From Hadesarchaea archaeon DG-33 (GTDB lineage Archaea > Hadarchaeota > Hadarchaeia > Hadarchaeales > Hadarchaeaceae), in contig LQHI01000035.1 of assembly GCA_001515185.1 (NCBI GenBank), positions 1 to 26,062 on the forward strand: a stretch of DNA of 26,062 nt, in the 5' to 3' direction. Positions within the stretch are counted from its first letter, which is position 1. Each line of letters starts with the position of its first letter. Positions 1 through 8,827 of the stretch are shown piece by piece. The position numbers were made by a program, and so were the translations under genes. Under the pieces are notes generated by a model, which did no database searches, had not been told where the DNA came from, and saw only the letters and a list, made by a program, of their open reading frames with translations.

Positions 1-804
1 GCGGTCCTGACTATTTCCATGCTAGTGCTCAGTGTCCCATTCAGCACTGATTTCAGGGAAAGTGGTTTGATAAGAGTGCGGGGGTTGGAAAATGTCCCTG
101 ACGCTGGTGCGGTTGAAATCGCCGTCGAAAATTTGCTCAACTACAATGCCGATGTTGACATCGTTGAAAATGGCCTCGATATAGGAACCAGTAACGTGCT
201 GGGGGGAAACGAAACTCTCCTCGTTAAAAGCATGTTTTCATCTCAATTTGGCATCCATGAGAACTCCGTCACTGTGGAGCAGAGAGGAGCAACCATCACC
301 AGCATCTATTCTGAGCAGGCCGTAAGAGCCATGGTCGGTGCCTTCATCGCGATGGGCGTCATTATCTTCATCGCCTTCCGGCGCCGCATCACCGTGGGGG
401 CAATCTTGCTCGCCGTGGGGCTCGACTTGTTGGGAGTCTTCGGGTGTATGGCGCTGTTCGGCGTCGAACTCAGTCTGGCGTCGGTAGCAGGTTTGCTAAT
501 GCTCATCGGATACACCGTTGACACAAACATTCTGCTCACCACGCGAGTGCTCAAGCGGGTGGGGGGCGAGCCCAAGGAGCAGGTGATCGGTGCGATGCGC
601 ACGGGCTTGATGATGAGCGGCAGCACACTTATTCCTCTCTTCGCCATCAGCCTTCTAACGACAGCCCCCCAGCTTTACCAGTTGACAGCCGTGCTCATCT
701 TCGGCATCATCATCGATATTTTTAACACTTGGTTCTTAAACGCTGCAATCGTTATGCGGCATGCAGAACGACAGCGGAGGAAGGAGTATCATGTCAGTAT
801 TTAA
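1..804 (+). CDS. secF: Protein-export membrane protein SecF (5' end outside window)
   Basis: SecF works with SecD as an accessory of the SecYEG translocon and helps pull or release proteins on the outer face of the membrane. The frame is open from base 1 through the first ATG at 19, and the residues there (AVLTIS before MLVLS) look like the end of the first membrane helix, so the true start is probably upstream. A short external domain follows (about residues 15-95). The C-terminal membrane block carries the archaeal SecF signature GYTVDTNILLTTRVLKR. The last 14 bases overlap secD, which points to one transcript and coupled translation. Identification is firm; only the N-terminus is missing. 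Confidence 0.95.
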   Translation, partial: AVLTISMLVLSVPFSTDFRESGLIRVRGLENVPDAGAVEIAVENLLNYNADVDIVENGLDIGTSNVLGGNETLLVKSMFSSQFGIHENSVTVEQRGATITSIYSEQAVRAMVGAFIAMGVIIFIAFRRRITVGAILLAVGLDLLGVFGCMALFGVELSLASVAGLLMLIGYTVDTNILLTTRVLKRVGGEPKEQVIGAMRTGLMMSGSTLIPLFAISLLTTAPQLYQLTAVLIFGIIIDIFNTWFLNAAIVMRHAERQRRKEYHVSI

Positions 805-2659
805 GGAACGCCGTATCGCGTTGTTGCCCCTCACAGTTTTCTTGTGCGTCATACTGGTTTGGAGCCCTTGGAAAGCGGTCGATTCAAAAGTGGAAACCGC
901 GGTGGGGTGGCCAGCCCAGTATACACGCGGTCTCCGCTTTGGTGTAGACATCATAGGCGGCTCGAGGATTATTCTTGCACTCGAAGCTTCGCAAGTCACA
1001 TTTGAAAATATCCAAGATAACGTGGAAAACACTTGGTGGGGGAAGATAATACCCCAGCTTGAGGACAATCTTTACGTGAGCGTCAATACCATCAGCCTTG
1101 ACCCATCCGCAGGAGTGGCCGTAGCTGAAATTGGAAGGCCGATAACTGAAAATCTGATTAACGCAATTATCGAGGGTCTCGGTAATGTAGCGGTAGACCC
1201 CCAAACAGGAAAACCGAAGATAGAGAAAAAAATAAGCGATGCAACGCGCGATGAGGTAATTTCGATACTCGGGTTGCGGGTGGACCCCACTGGGCTGCGG
1301 GGCGCGCAATTTAGATCGTTAGGGGCAAATTTGGTCCTCTACGAGATTCCTGGGTTACTCCCTGAAGAAGCAGAAACTCTCCTTGGCAAACCCGGGCGAC
1401 TTGAAATTTTCTTTGAGGATGAAGTCCTGCTCCGCGGCGAGGATATCGTGAGCGTCGACGCACCTTATCCAAGCAGGGAGGGGCCTCAAACTGCCGACCT
1501 ACCTTTCAGATTGACTGACGATGGCGCAAAACGATTTAGCGACGCAGCCGCAAACAAGGCCAATTATCCCACAGCTATCTATGTTGATCGCCCGACTGAT
1601 GCCATAATAGTCTTCAACAACGAAATTTTGGACGAACTTCCAACCTTTCTCGAATACGATCCCGACGAAAAAATGTTCAAGGGGACTACAGACAAAGGAA
1701 TGGAATACTCCCTAGGTGTTCCGGCCATCGGGACAGCGCAGGATGAGCTTTCCCCCCAAGCACAAGAATTTTTGGAAAATCAAGCAGGTTTTAAGCTTAA
1801 GGTGCGTCTATTAGGGGAGTTAGAGGATTTCTCATCGAGTGTCGTTGAAAATCTCTCCGAGTTCTACACCGTTGTGTCCATTCCTAGGCAAACCACAGAA
1901 GGTACTAAGAAAAGTGCCGAAGAGTGGATCAAAGAGGCATGCGGGCTCAAAAGTGTGGTAATCATCACGCCCGAGTTGGCTGCTGACTTCGCGGCGGGAA
2001 AAATTTCGAAAGATTTGCGTATCACAATCACCCGCGCTTCCTTGGATGATGCAATAAACGAAGCCAGAAATTTGCGACTGGTGCTGTCCGAGCGGTTACC
2101 CGTCGAAATCACAATCGAAAGCGATACCCCGATAGAAGCCCGCTTGGGTGTAGAATTTCTGAAGCAGGTCCTCATTGCGGGGGTAGTCGCCTTAATAGGA
2201 GTCTGGATTCTCGTCTACCTCCGATATCGACACTTGCTCATCGGCCTTGCGATCATTGGGATTATGATATGCGAACTTCTCATCACCCTCGGCGCAGCGT
2301 CTCTGATCGGTTGGACAATCGGGCTGCCAGAACTTGGGGCCCTAATCATCGTCATCGGTACCGGCATCGACCATCAAATCATCATAACCGACGAAGTACT
2401 TCGGGGGGGATTGCCCCAGGCGGGGAAAATAAGTTTAAGTGGAAGAGTTTCGCGGGCATTCTCGGTGATCTTTGCTGCTGCTGCGACAACAATCGCGGCA
2501 ATGGTAATGCTCGCTTTGATTGGCTTTGGCGCGATGTCCGGGTTCGCAATCATTACAATAGTGGGGATGCTCATAGCCGTACTTGTAACTCGGCCCGCCT
2601 ACGCCCGGATAGTCAGCGCTATCGTGATGAGGAGACAATCAAAAGTGACAAGCAGCTAA
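791..2659 (+). CDS. secD: Protein-export membrane protein SecD
   Basis: SecD is the partner of SecF in the Sec accessory complex. The product is 622 residues from the ATG at 791. I prefer this start to the ATG at 761 because a GGAGGAAGGAG ribosome site lies just upstream of 791. An N-terminal membrane helix (about 9-24) is followed by the SecD D1 motif RFGVDIIGGSRI (about 49-60), a long external domain, and five C-terminal helices with the SecD/SecF-type motif GTGIDHQIIITDEVLRGG. The gene order secF then secD is usual in euryarchaea. Its stop codon overlaps that of the convergent small membrane protein gene by 3 bases. Confidence 0.96.
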   Translation: MSVFKERRIALLPLTVFLCVILVWSPWKAVDSKVETAVGWPAQYTRGLRFGVDIIGGSRIILALEASQVTFENIQDNVENTWWGKIIPQLEDNLYVSVNTISLDPSAGVAVAEIGRPITENLINAIIEGLGNVAVDPQTGKPKIEKKISDATRDEVISILGLRVDPTGLRGAQFRSLGANLVLYEIPGLLPEEAETLLGKPGRLEIFFEDEVLLRGEDIVSVDAPYPSREGPQTADLPFRLTDDGAKRFSDAAANKANYPTAIYVDRPTDAIIVFNNEILDELPTFLEYDPDEKMFKGTTDKGMEYSLGVPAIGTAQDELSPQAQEFLENQAGFKLKVRLLGELEDFSSSVVENLSEFYTVVSIPRQTTEGTKKSAEEWIKEACGLKSVVIITPELAADFAAGKISKDLRITITRASLDDAINEARNLRLVLSERLPVEITIESDTPIEARLGVEFLKQVLIAGVVALIGVWILVYLRYRHLLIGLAIIGIMICELLITLGAASLIGWTIGLPELGALIIVIGTGIDHQIIITDEVLRGGLPQAGKISLSGRVSRAFSVIFAAAATTIAAMVMLALIGFGAMSGFAIITIVGMLIAVLVTRPAYARIVSAIVMRRQSKVTSS

Positions 2660-2955
2660 ATTGAGGTTCCGAAGTGCCTCAAAACAAATAAGGCTGCGGA
2701 CAAAATCGCGAGAATTCCGATGGTAATTATAAAACCTAGGAAAAGCCCGCGAAATCCGAACACCTTGAGCGCTCGCTCTGAGATGAAATAGATAGACGCC
2801 GCACACGCGAAGTAAAACCACAGAACTACAGTCGAAACCATGAGGATGTCAAACTTGAGCAATATCATCACGAATGCTAAGAAGCCTGCTGCAATCGTCA
2901 CGATCGTGAACGGGTAAAACAAAGCCATCAAGATGGCGCCCTTGCGTGGTTCCAT
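2656..2955 (-). CDS. Small three-helix membrane protein at the end of the ATP synthase operon
   Basis: This encodes 99 residues with three hydrophobic segments (about 7-31, 37-58, 68-92) and short polar loops. I do not recognise the family. The ATG at 2955 is preceded by GGTGATC. The start lies 4 bases after the UPF0216 stop, so it is the last gene of the atpH-to-atpD transcript. Nothing in the sequence gives a catalytic motif. A role linked to the membrane part of the ATP synthase is only a guess from position. Confidence 0.75.
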   Translation of the reverse strand: MEPRKGAILMALFYPFTIVTIAAGFLAFVMILLKFDILMVSTVVLWFYFACAASIYFISERALKVFGFRGLFLGFIITIGILAILSAALFVLRHFGTSI

Positions 2956-2959
2956 GCGA

Positions 2960-3355
2960 TCACCAAAGAAAAAGGTACTGCGTGGTCGTGGGGAGTTTTC
3001 TCCGCAGGATCGCCACCTCAGGGCGATATATCAGCAGTTCCCCAGCAGCGGGCTCCTTTTCGAGAACCCGGCTGACAACTTTTACCTCGGCCTCTCCACT
3101 TATCCTAGCGGTCCCCCTACCGAGCTTCGGCTCCAGCGCAATTAGAATTGGCAGTTGGAGCTTATCCCGATCCGCCTCGGGGAGGAGCCCCGCCAAGAAC
3201 TCGAGCTCCTCGCGCTTGAACTTGTGAACACCGCCATCACGCGTCACGACTTGAGGCTTCGCGGACAAAAGTGCCTCCTTTAACGATAGACGCCTCTGGG
3301 GCAAATGCACGTTGAGCTTGCTTAGCTCGAGTTTTATCAAACGATCCGCGCTCAC
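2960..3355 (-). CDS. UPF0216 (DUF61) family protein
   Basis: A 131-residue soluble protein that matches my recollection of the archaeal UPF0216/DUF61 family: an LNxHLPxRRLSLKEAL start, then TRDGGVHKFKREELEFLAGLLPE and a KLQLPILIAL strand. The function of the family is unknown to me. It starts with GTG in a 4-base GTGA overlap with the stop of atpD, so it is translated with the ATP synthase genes. The coupling to atpD suggests co-expression with the ATP synthase but does not prove a role in it. Confidence 0.85.
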   Translation of the reverse strand: MSADRLIKLELSKLNVHLPQRRLSLKEALLSAKPQVVTRDGGVHKFKREELEFLAGLLPEADRDKLQLPILIALEPKLGRGTARISGEAEVKVVSRVLEKEPAAGELLIYRPEVAILRRKLPTTTQYLFLW

Positions 3356-3990
3356 TCACGTTCCTCCAGCATCGCTTTTATCCGCTTGAGACGGGAGAAG
3401 TTCTCCCGCTCTATCTCATCAAGCTTCATCACGATGAACTTGAGGGCCTCCTTTAACCTCGGGATCAGGATATACTCGAGCGCGTTCACCCTTCGCTTGG
3501 TCCTCTCGAGTTCTCTGGCGATAGCGAACGCCGATCCCTCAAGTTCAGCTAGCCCGATCAGGAGCTTGAGCGCTCGCTCGAACTCCCTCGACGCCTCATC
3601 GAGCACCGAAGATGTCATGCGCAAGCTATAACCCCTCATCAAAGCGTTGCGCTCAACCTCTCCGACTTCAACGGTCGGCACTGCGATGCCCATGATGTGG
3701 CGGGTTGAAATCTCCACTTGAAGCTCCCGTTTTGCCTCTTTGGAAGCCTGCTTAGTCTCGAGCGTCCCCATGATGGCGAAGCACATCAATAGCGCGCGAT
3801 GGGCTGCTGAGAGCTGCTCGAGCGCTTTTGCCCTAGCTTCTTGGATTCGCCTCACTACCTCAAAGAACTCAATGACAAGTGCATCCACTTTCTCCTTGAG
3901 TAGGTCGTGACCCCTCTGCGCGAGGCCCACCCTTTGCCTCAACTTCAGGAGCTCCATCCGAGTCGGGTACACCGCTATGGCCATCGCCAT
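3352..3990 (-). CDS. atpD: A-type ATP synthase subunit D
   Basis: Subunit D is the central stalk coiled coil that turns inside the A3B3 head. The 212-residue product has the family start YPTRMELLKLRQRVGLAQRGHDLLKEK, a long helix, a middle segment, and a C-terminal helix rich in charged heptads (RTKRRVNALEYILIPRL), as in other archaeal D subunits. The ATG at 3990 immediately follows the atpF stop. A second ATG two codons later is also possible. In the usual archaeal order atpA and atpB lie between atpF and atpD. Here they are absent and D follows F directly. Confidence 0.96.
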   Translation of the reverse strand: MAMAIAVYPTRMELLKLRQRVGLAQRGHDLLKEKVDALVIEFFEVVRRIQEARAKALEQLSAAHRALLMCFAIMGTLETKQASKEAKRELQVEISTRHIMGIAVPTVEVGEVERNALMRGYSLRMTSSVLDEASREFERALKLLIGLAELEGSAFAIARELERTKRRVNALEYILIPRLKEALKFIVMKLDEIERENFSRLKRIKAMLEERE

Positions 3991-4329
3991 TTATCCGCCC
4001 TCCTCCCTGATCGTGATCTCGACTCCAACCGTGCGCTTGATTATCTCACGCAGCTCATCGACCTCCGGCGCATATCCAGTCTTGTCAGGAATTCTCAGCA
4101 CGAGGGGGAGCAATCGCTTCGTCTGCAACATCCGGCGGAAATCATGACCGAGCTCCTCCGCGACGCGATGGGTTATCAGCACGAGCCCAATTTCGTCGCT
4201 GGCAAAAAATTCGCCCAGCTTGACCAGTGTCTCTTCTTTCGTCGTGGAAATGTGGGCATAGGTCGCGCCTGCCAAAGCGAATCCCGTCACTGTATCTTGA
4301 TCCCCAACGACAGCTATTTTAAAACTCAA
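3991..4329 (-). CDS. atpF: A-type ATP synthase subunit F
   Basis: Subunit F is a small Rossmann-like protein bound to the central stalk with subunit D. The 112-residue product begins MSFKIAVVGDQDTVTGFALAG, the family signature, and contains the GLVLITHRVAEEL segment. The start is a TTG at 4329 inside the end of atpC (11-base overlap). AAGGTG lies 7 bases upstream, and no ATG or GTG fits the conserved N-terminus. The length is normal for the family. Confidence 0.95.
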   Translation of the reverse strand: MSFKIAVVGDQDTVTGFALAGATYAHISTTKEETLVKLGEFFASDEIGLVLITHRVAEELGHDFRRMLQTKRLLPLVLRIPDKTGYAPEVDELREIIKRTVGVEITIREEGG

Positions 4330-5452
4330 TTTTTTGCACCTTCACTATTGTTTCCTTTATTTTCTGGGGCTCGACCTTGTCCACCTTGAGCCTTATTATC
4401 GCCCGCAGATTTTTCATCTCATTTTCCTTCAGGCGAATGTACGAGAGCACGGGGGCTATGCTGAAGAGCTTGGTGAGCGCCAGCCACCTGAATACCTTCA
4501 GCTGCATTTCATCCAGGACCCGATCTGCCGCGGAAAGCCCTTGGGCCTCGATCTGCGGGAGAACCTCCAGTAAAATTTTGCCGTAGGGGGTGCGGGAGAC
4601 CACATCCACGGCCGATCGAATGTCTTCGGCGACTGCCATGGCTCGAAGCATCCCCTCCGTCAGCATGTGGGAAGGTCGGATGAGGTACCTGTCGATTTCC
4701 TCCGGGTTTACCCCCTCCCGCTTCAGCCGCAGGATGAGCTTGAGGTTCACGATATCTATCTCGCAACCCACCAGCGACTTGAGAATCGAACGCTGCGCCT
4801 TCACCCGCAGCACCTCCCTCCACAAGCTGGTGTAGTAATACCTGTCGAACGCGGAGAGCAAAGGGATGAGCCCGCGCTCCTCGTACTCCCCCAGCGCCTC
4901 CGAGAGCACGCTGAAATACTCGCTCTCCTTCAGAAATTCGAGTAGCTGCTCAAAGTTTTCGGCGGAGGCGAGCATCTCGAGCCTCTCGCGCGGCATAGTT
5001 GGCGAGGGCATGAGTTCTTTGAGCCTCTCCTCCTTGGGTGTTTTGTTATGAATTGCCGTAACGATCGCCTTGAGATCCCAAACCTCTGCCCGCTGAAGTA
5101 CCCTCCTGATCGTTTCTTTTCGCTCCTTCGGCACCATCTTGAGGATTTCAAGGTAGCGTGAGTTCGAATTGTCCCTGAAGGCGTTCTCCACCTCGATCAT
5201 ATCCACCTCTCCCTCTCTCTGGATCCCTGCTAACTGCTGACGGTAGTCCGTGTCGTCGAGGGCTGCGAAAATGTTCACTACCCCTGGAGCATCAGCCAGC
5301 TCCCTCAGACGCGCCTCCGGGAACAGCCTCGCTTCCCAAGCGCTGATTGTTGCGCTGCAGTAGATGTATGCCATCGAGCGCCTCGCGTGAAAAATCACCA
5401 ACGCGAAAAAGAAACCTATCATCCCGAAAATGACTACTAGTACTTCAATCAT
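4319..5452 (-). CDS. atpC: A-type ATP synthase subunit C, with N-terminal membrane segment
   Basis: Subunit C is the funnel-shaped socket joining the central stalk to the membrane rotor. The product is 377 residues. The body from about residue 27 (MAYIYCSATISAWEARLFPEA) follows the family plan of three repeated helical domains, including SPTMPRERLEMLASAENFEQLLEFLKES. Ahead of it is a strongly hydrophobic stretch (about residues 2-22) followed by HARRS, which reads as one membrane helix with a positive inside end. The ATG at 5452 is in a 4-base ATGA overlap with atpE, so the hydrophobic part is very probably translated. The alternative start at Met27 has no evident ribosome site. Confidence 0.93.
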   Translation of the reverse strand: MIEVLVVIFGMIGFFFALVIFHARRSMAYIYCSATISAWEARLFPEARLRELADAPGVVNIFAALDDTDYRQQLAGIQREGEVDMIEVENAFRDNSNSRYLEILKMVPKERKETIRRVLQRAEVWDLKAIVTAIHNKTPKEERLKELMPSPTMPRERLEMLASAENFEQLLEFLKESEYFSVLSEALGEYEERGLIPLLSAFDRYYYTSLWREVLRVKAQRSILKSLVGCEIDIVNLKLILRLKREGVNPEEIDRYLIRPSHMLTEGMLRAMAVAEDIRSAVDVVSRTPYGKILLEVLPQIEAQGLSAADRVLDEMQLKVFRWLALTKLFSIAPVLSYIRLKENEMKNLRAIIRLKVDKVEPQKIKETIVKVQKIEF

Positions 5453-6078
5453 CCAAACCCTTCGAATAGAACCTTTGCGACCTTTACTCTAATCACCTCG
5501 AATTCTCTCCGCATCCTGCCCTCGAAAGTATCATCTATCTCCACCTTACCATCGGGTGTCCCAACCCTCACACCACCAATGGCTTGAATCGGCTCACCGA
5601 ACGAGATGTTCACGGTTTTTTCGCCGCCGCTCAGCTCGCGCGCCATTTGCTCTTTAAATGACTCGAGGAGTTTCAGGTCCCGCCGATTTGCCCTAACTAC
5701 TACATCACCGGAGCCGAGCTTTCTACAAGCGCTCAAAGCGATTCGAGCGATATCCTCTTTATACCTCTTGGAAGCAACCTGCGCTCGGAGCTTCTCCTCA
5801 GCCTCTTTAAAAACGTCACCGATGAGCCCCTCCTTTTTTTGGAGCATTTCTTTCTTCGCCTTCATCCTGCCCTCGGCCATGACCTCCTCATAGACTTGCT
5901 TGCCGCGAACGCGCGCCTCTTTCAATTTGTGCTCCTCCTCCTCTTTAGCACCTAGGCGAGCGGCGTCGCGCATTGTGGCAGCCTCTCGCTCCGCCGTTTG
6001 GATTACCTCGGCTGCCTTCTTCTTCGCCTCTTTTAAGATGTCATCTATTATCAGCTTGGCGCCTTCCTCGGCTGGCAA
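5449..6078 (-). CDS. atpE: A-type ATP synthase subunit E
   Basis: Subunit E forms, with H, the peripheral stalk that holds the catalytic head. The 209-residue product starts with a long charged coiled coil (about residues 8-100, e.g. DDILKEAKKKAAEVIQTAEREA). It ends in the mixed alpha/beta head-binding domain with GGVRVGTPDGKVEIDDTFEGR, a hallmark of the family. The start is TTG at 6078 with GGGGGA about 7 bases upstream. It lies 11 bases after the stop of atpK. Confidence 0.95.
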   Translation of the reverse strand: MPAEEGAKLIIDDILKEAKKKAAEVIQTAEREAATMRDAARLGAKEEEEHKLKEARVRGKQVYEEVMAEGRMKAKKEMLQKKEGLIGDVFKEAEEKLRAQVASKRYKEDIARIALSACRKLGSGDVVVRANRRDLKLLESFKEQMARELSGGEKTVNISFGEPIQAIGGVRVGTPDGKVEIDDTFEGRMRREFEVIRVKVAKVLFEGFG

Positions 6079-6089
6079 AATCTTTCCCC

Positions 6090-6566
6090 CTACAGCGCAC
6101 CTATAAACGTCAGCATGAGGATCGTCGCTAAGAGCCCTAATATAGCGTAGAGCTCGACCATCACCGTGTACATTAGACCGGGGGCGAATACCTCTGGTCT
6201 CTTGGCGAACGCTGTGATACTCGCAGAGGCAACTAATCCTTGTGGATACGCTGTGAATCCCTGAAGGATAGCAGGAACGGCCGCGGCCAACACCGCCAGA
6301 CCAACCGGAACTGTTACCTCAGCACCCGCCGATAGCCCTGCGCCGATTATAATCAAAAAGCCAGCAACGAAGCCATAGATTCCTTGTGTCCCAGGCAATA
6401 CTTCGAATACGAATGCCTTGTAAGCCTTCTTCGGATCCTCGCTCGCTACCGCGGCAGCAGCAACGCCGGCTATGCCCACGCCCATGCCAGAGATTATCCC
6501 TGGAATCGCTATCGCCAGACCAGCCGCCAAAACCACCCAGACTCCTTCGGCTACCAGGTTCCTCAC
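6090..6566 (-). CDS. atpK: A-type ATP synthase rotor subunit K (proteolipid, two hairpins)
   Basis: This is the membrane rotor ring subunit. At 158 residues it is a duplicated hairpin with four membrane helices. Helix 2 carries L57-P-G-T60-Q61-G, helix 3 carries Q109 in YPQGLVASAS, and helix 4 carries E138 in MVELYAILG. These five positions line up with the Na+ ligands known from the Enterococcus hirae NtpK rotor (L61, T64, Q65, Q110, E139). In hairpin 1 the position equivalent to E138 is glycine, so one ion site per four helices is expected. The GTG start at 6566 forms a GTGA overlap with atpI, and the Shine-Dalgarno sequence AGGAGGTGAGG covers it, so reinitiation after atpI is likely. Confidence 0.95.
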   Translation of the reverse strand: MRNLVAEGVWVVLAAGLAIAIPGIISGMGVGIAGVAAAAVASEDPKKAYKAFVFEVLPGTQGIYGFVAGFLIIIGAGLSAGAEVTVPVGLAVLAAAVPAILQGFTAYPQGLVASASITAFAKRPEVFAPGLMYTVMVELYAILGLLATILMLTFIGAL

Positions 6567-8490
6567 CTCCTTTTTACTTTAGTAAACATCCTTTTAGCTT
6601 TAAAGGGAGTAAACTTCTCGCCGCCGCCCTCGTAGAACTTCCCGAAAAATTCGACGTAATGCAAACGCATGGTGTGGATGAAAGCCCCGAGGCTTTGGAT
6701 GAAGATGTTGAAACAGTGAGCCGCGAAGAGCGCAATCAACAGTGGCACCAGCACGATATATGAGAGCGGGGGAGACAAGGGCTCGTACAGCCACCCACCG
6801 ATGTAGTTTATCGCGTACGCTATGATACCCGTGGCTATGCCGAGGGCCATGAGCCTGCTGTAGGAGGCGGCATCAGCGACCAACCCGGTTATGCCGTATA
6901 CAACGTTGATGGGCCCGCTTAGTCTCTCCCGCAACCCCTTAGCCATTAGTACCGCCCCTGTAATTCCGATACCCAACCCAACGTAAAGCAAAATCCTGAA
7001 AGCTACGACCATGACGGGAGCCAGTGCAAGGGGGTTAAACGCTTCAAAGAGATTCATTTTTGAAAACGTGAAATCTATCCCAAAATCACTCAGGCTAACG
7101 CCCAAAGCACAAAAGCTCAGCCCAAAGAACCCTATCACGACTAGTACTCGAGGGATATGGTTGAGGATCAAGTTCCTCCAATCCCTCCTGAAAAAGTCCT
7201 TCAGCGCGGCAGCCACTCCAAATCCAACGATAATGTGCAGGATGCCTATGAAAACAGCGAGCTTAAGGATAGGTATGGGATTTTCCATGGGGTTTATCCA
7301 CAGGGGGGCAAATCCGAACCATCCTCCGATAAGGGCGCCTATCACAACGGTGCACGCCGCGCCCACCACCATCATCCTCCTTAAACTTCTCGGGAAGGCT
7401 TTTGCAAACCAGATGCCGGATCCCATGAAGAGCCCGAGCAAAAGCCCGTAACCAGCATCTGACAGGCAGATCGCGAAGAAAAGCGGAAAGGTGAACGCTA
7501 GGAATGGTGTGGGGTCAACCTCGTCGTACTTGGGCAAGCCGTACATTTCGGTGATGAGTTCAAAATCACCCACCCCCTTAGGGTTTTCAAGCTGTATGGG
7601 AACAGCCTCGACCTCGACTTTTTGGGGCTTGTAAATTCGAATGATGTGCCGCCCGTTAGTAGCTGCGCTCAGTATGGGGTCGAGGTCTGCCTTCTCGGGC
7701 ACCCAGCCCTCGATGACCACGGTGGCGTCGGTGAAACCGAAGAGCCCAGCGCACCCCAAGCGTTCCATCTGAATCTCAAGGAGTTCGAGGAGCTTGCTCA
7801 CCTCTCTCGCCTCAGCTTTGGCGAGCTTCTTCCTTTCTATCTCGAAATCAGCCCGTTCCTTGGCAAGTCCCTCCAGCTGTTTTTCGAGTTCTTGAATCGC
7901 CTTCCGCGGGGTTCTCGGGATACGTGGGATCTCTAAAAGCTCTATTTCAAACCTGTAGAGCATGGGTAAGAGCTTCTGCTGATCTCTTGCGCGGTAGGCG
8001 GCGATCAAAATCCTTCGCTCGCCCTTACCAAACATCGACACAAAAACTTTTTGCCCCAATATTTCCCTCGCCGCGTCCGAGAACTCTCGTATCCGCTCCT
8101 CTGCTCTCTGAAGTTTTCGAGCACCTCCATTTGGGCGAGTAGCTCTTGTCTCTTCTTATCGAGTTCCTCGCTTTTTGCCTTCAGGGTGCCCAACCTCGGC
8201 TCGAGCCTCGCGAGGAGCCTTTTCGCTTCCTTCAATGTTTGCGCGTAAGTGAGTTCCCCAACCTCAACCGGCTTAAGCGATGGTCCGAGAAACTCCTGCA
8301 TCTCCCTGAATTTTGCAAGTAGCGAGGAGAGCTCATACACCTCCTCCCTCACCGCCCTCCGCGCGACCTCCAGCTCCGAGATCTCCTTCAGTTGGACCAC
8401 GCCGGCCTCGTGAAGCCTGGCCACAACACTATCGTGCGCTTGTTGGAGAAAGATCGCCCTAAACTTCTGCATTCGAGCCGTTTTGAACAT
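6563..8490 (-). CDS. atpI: A-type ATP synthase subunit I (a), interrupted by a frameshift
   Basis: Subunit I has a cytoplasmic peripheral-stalk domain and a membrane domain that forms the ion path beside the rotor. The N-terminal part starts at the ATG 8490 (MFKTARMQKF, the family start) and runs to about 8104. The rest lies in another frame, from about 8103 to 6563. The second frame reads AEERIREFSDAAREILGQKV, clearly coding, upstream of its first start codon. The span is 1928 nt, two more than a multiple of three. Dropping one AG from the AGAGAG run at 8104-8109 gives a single 641-residue protein of normal family length. The conserved helix-7 arginine is present (SYSRLMALGIA). Confidence 0.9.
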
Positions 8491-8494
8491 GGGA

Positions 8495-8806
8495 TCACTT
8501 GAGGATGACATCCAGAACGAGCTTGATCGCCTCCGTGTGCCTCGCCCTAGCTTTTTTCTCCATCGCTTGGATCTGTCTGCGATTTTTCATCAGCAGCTCC
8601 TGTACATCTGCCTCTGCCTTTTTCCTCGATTCCCCGATTACTTTTTCCGCCTTTGATTCCGCCCCAGCCTTTGCGCTCTCCTTTAGTTTCTCCACTTCCT
8701 CTCGAGCGGATTCGAGGATATCTGCAGCTTCTCGCTGTGCCGCTTCCACCTGCTCCCTCGCCTTTTTCTCTGCCTCAAAGATTGCGCGAAGACTTTCCTC
8801 GACCAC
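8495..8806 (-). CDS. atpH: A-type ATP synthase subunit H
   Basis: Subunit H is the partner of E in the peripheral stalk and is almost entirely coiled coil. From the GTG at 8806 the product has 103 residues (VVEESLRAIFEAEKKAREQVEAA onward), with alanine, glutamate and lysine heptads to the end. A TTG at 8827 would add seven residues (TLGGGA region). I prefer 8806 because GGTG sits 5 bases upstream and the extra residues look unlike the family. It is the first gene of the minus-strand ATP synthase operon. atpI begins 4 bases after its stop. Confidence 0.88.
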   Translation of the reverse strand: MVEESLRAIFEAEKKAREQVEAAQREAADILESAREEVEKLKESAKAGAESKAEKVIGESRKKAEADVQELLMKNRRQIQAMEKKARARHTEAIKLVLDVILK

Positions 8807-8827
8807 GGCTCCACCGCCCAGCGTCAA

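Noticed and set aside
884..1309. Antisense frame within secD
   Set aside because: Shadow of a well-supported gene, with no ribosome site and no recognisable content.
6563..8059. A separate AtpI starting at TTG 8059
   Set aside because: The frame is clearly coding upstream of that codon, so it is the continuation of one gene, not a new start.
8005..8103. N-terminal half of AtpI as a separate short protein ending WGKKFLCRCLVRASEGF
   Set aside because: The last 30 or so residues are the wrong-frame reading of the normal AtpI sequence after the frameshift.
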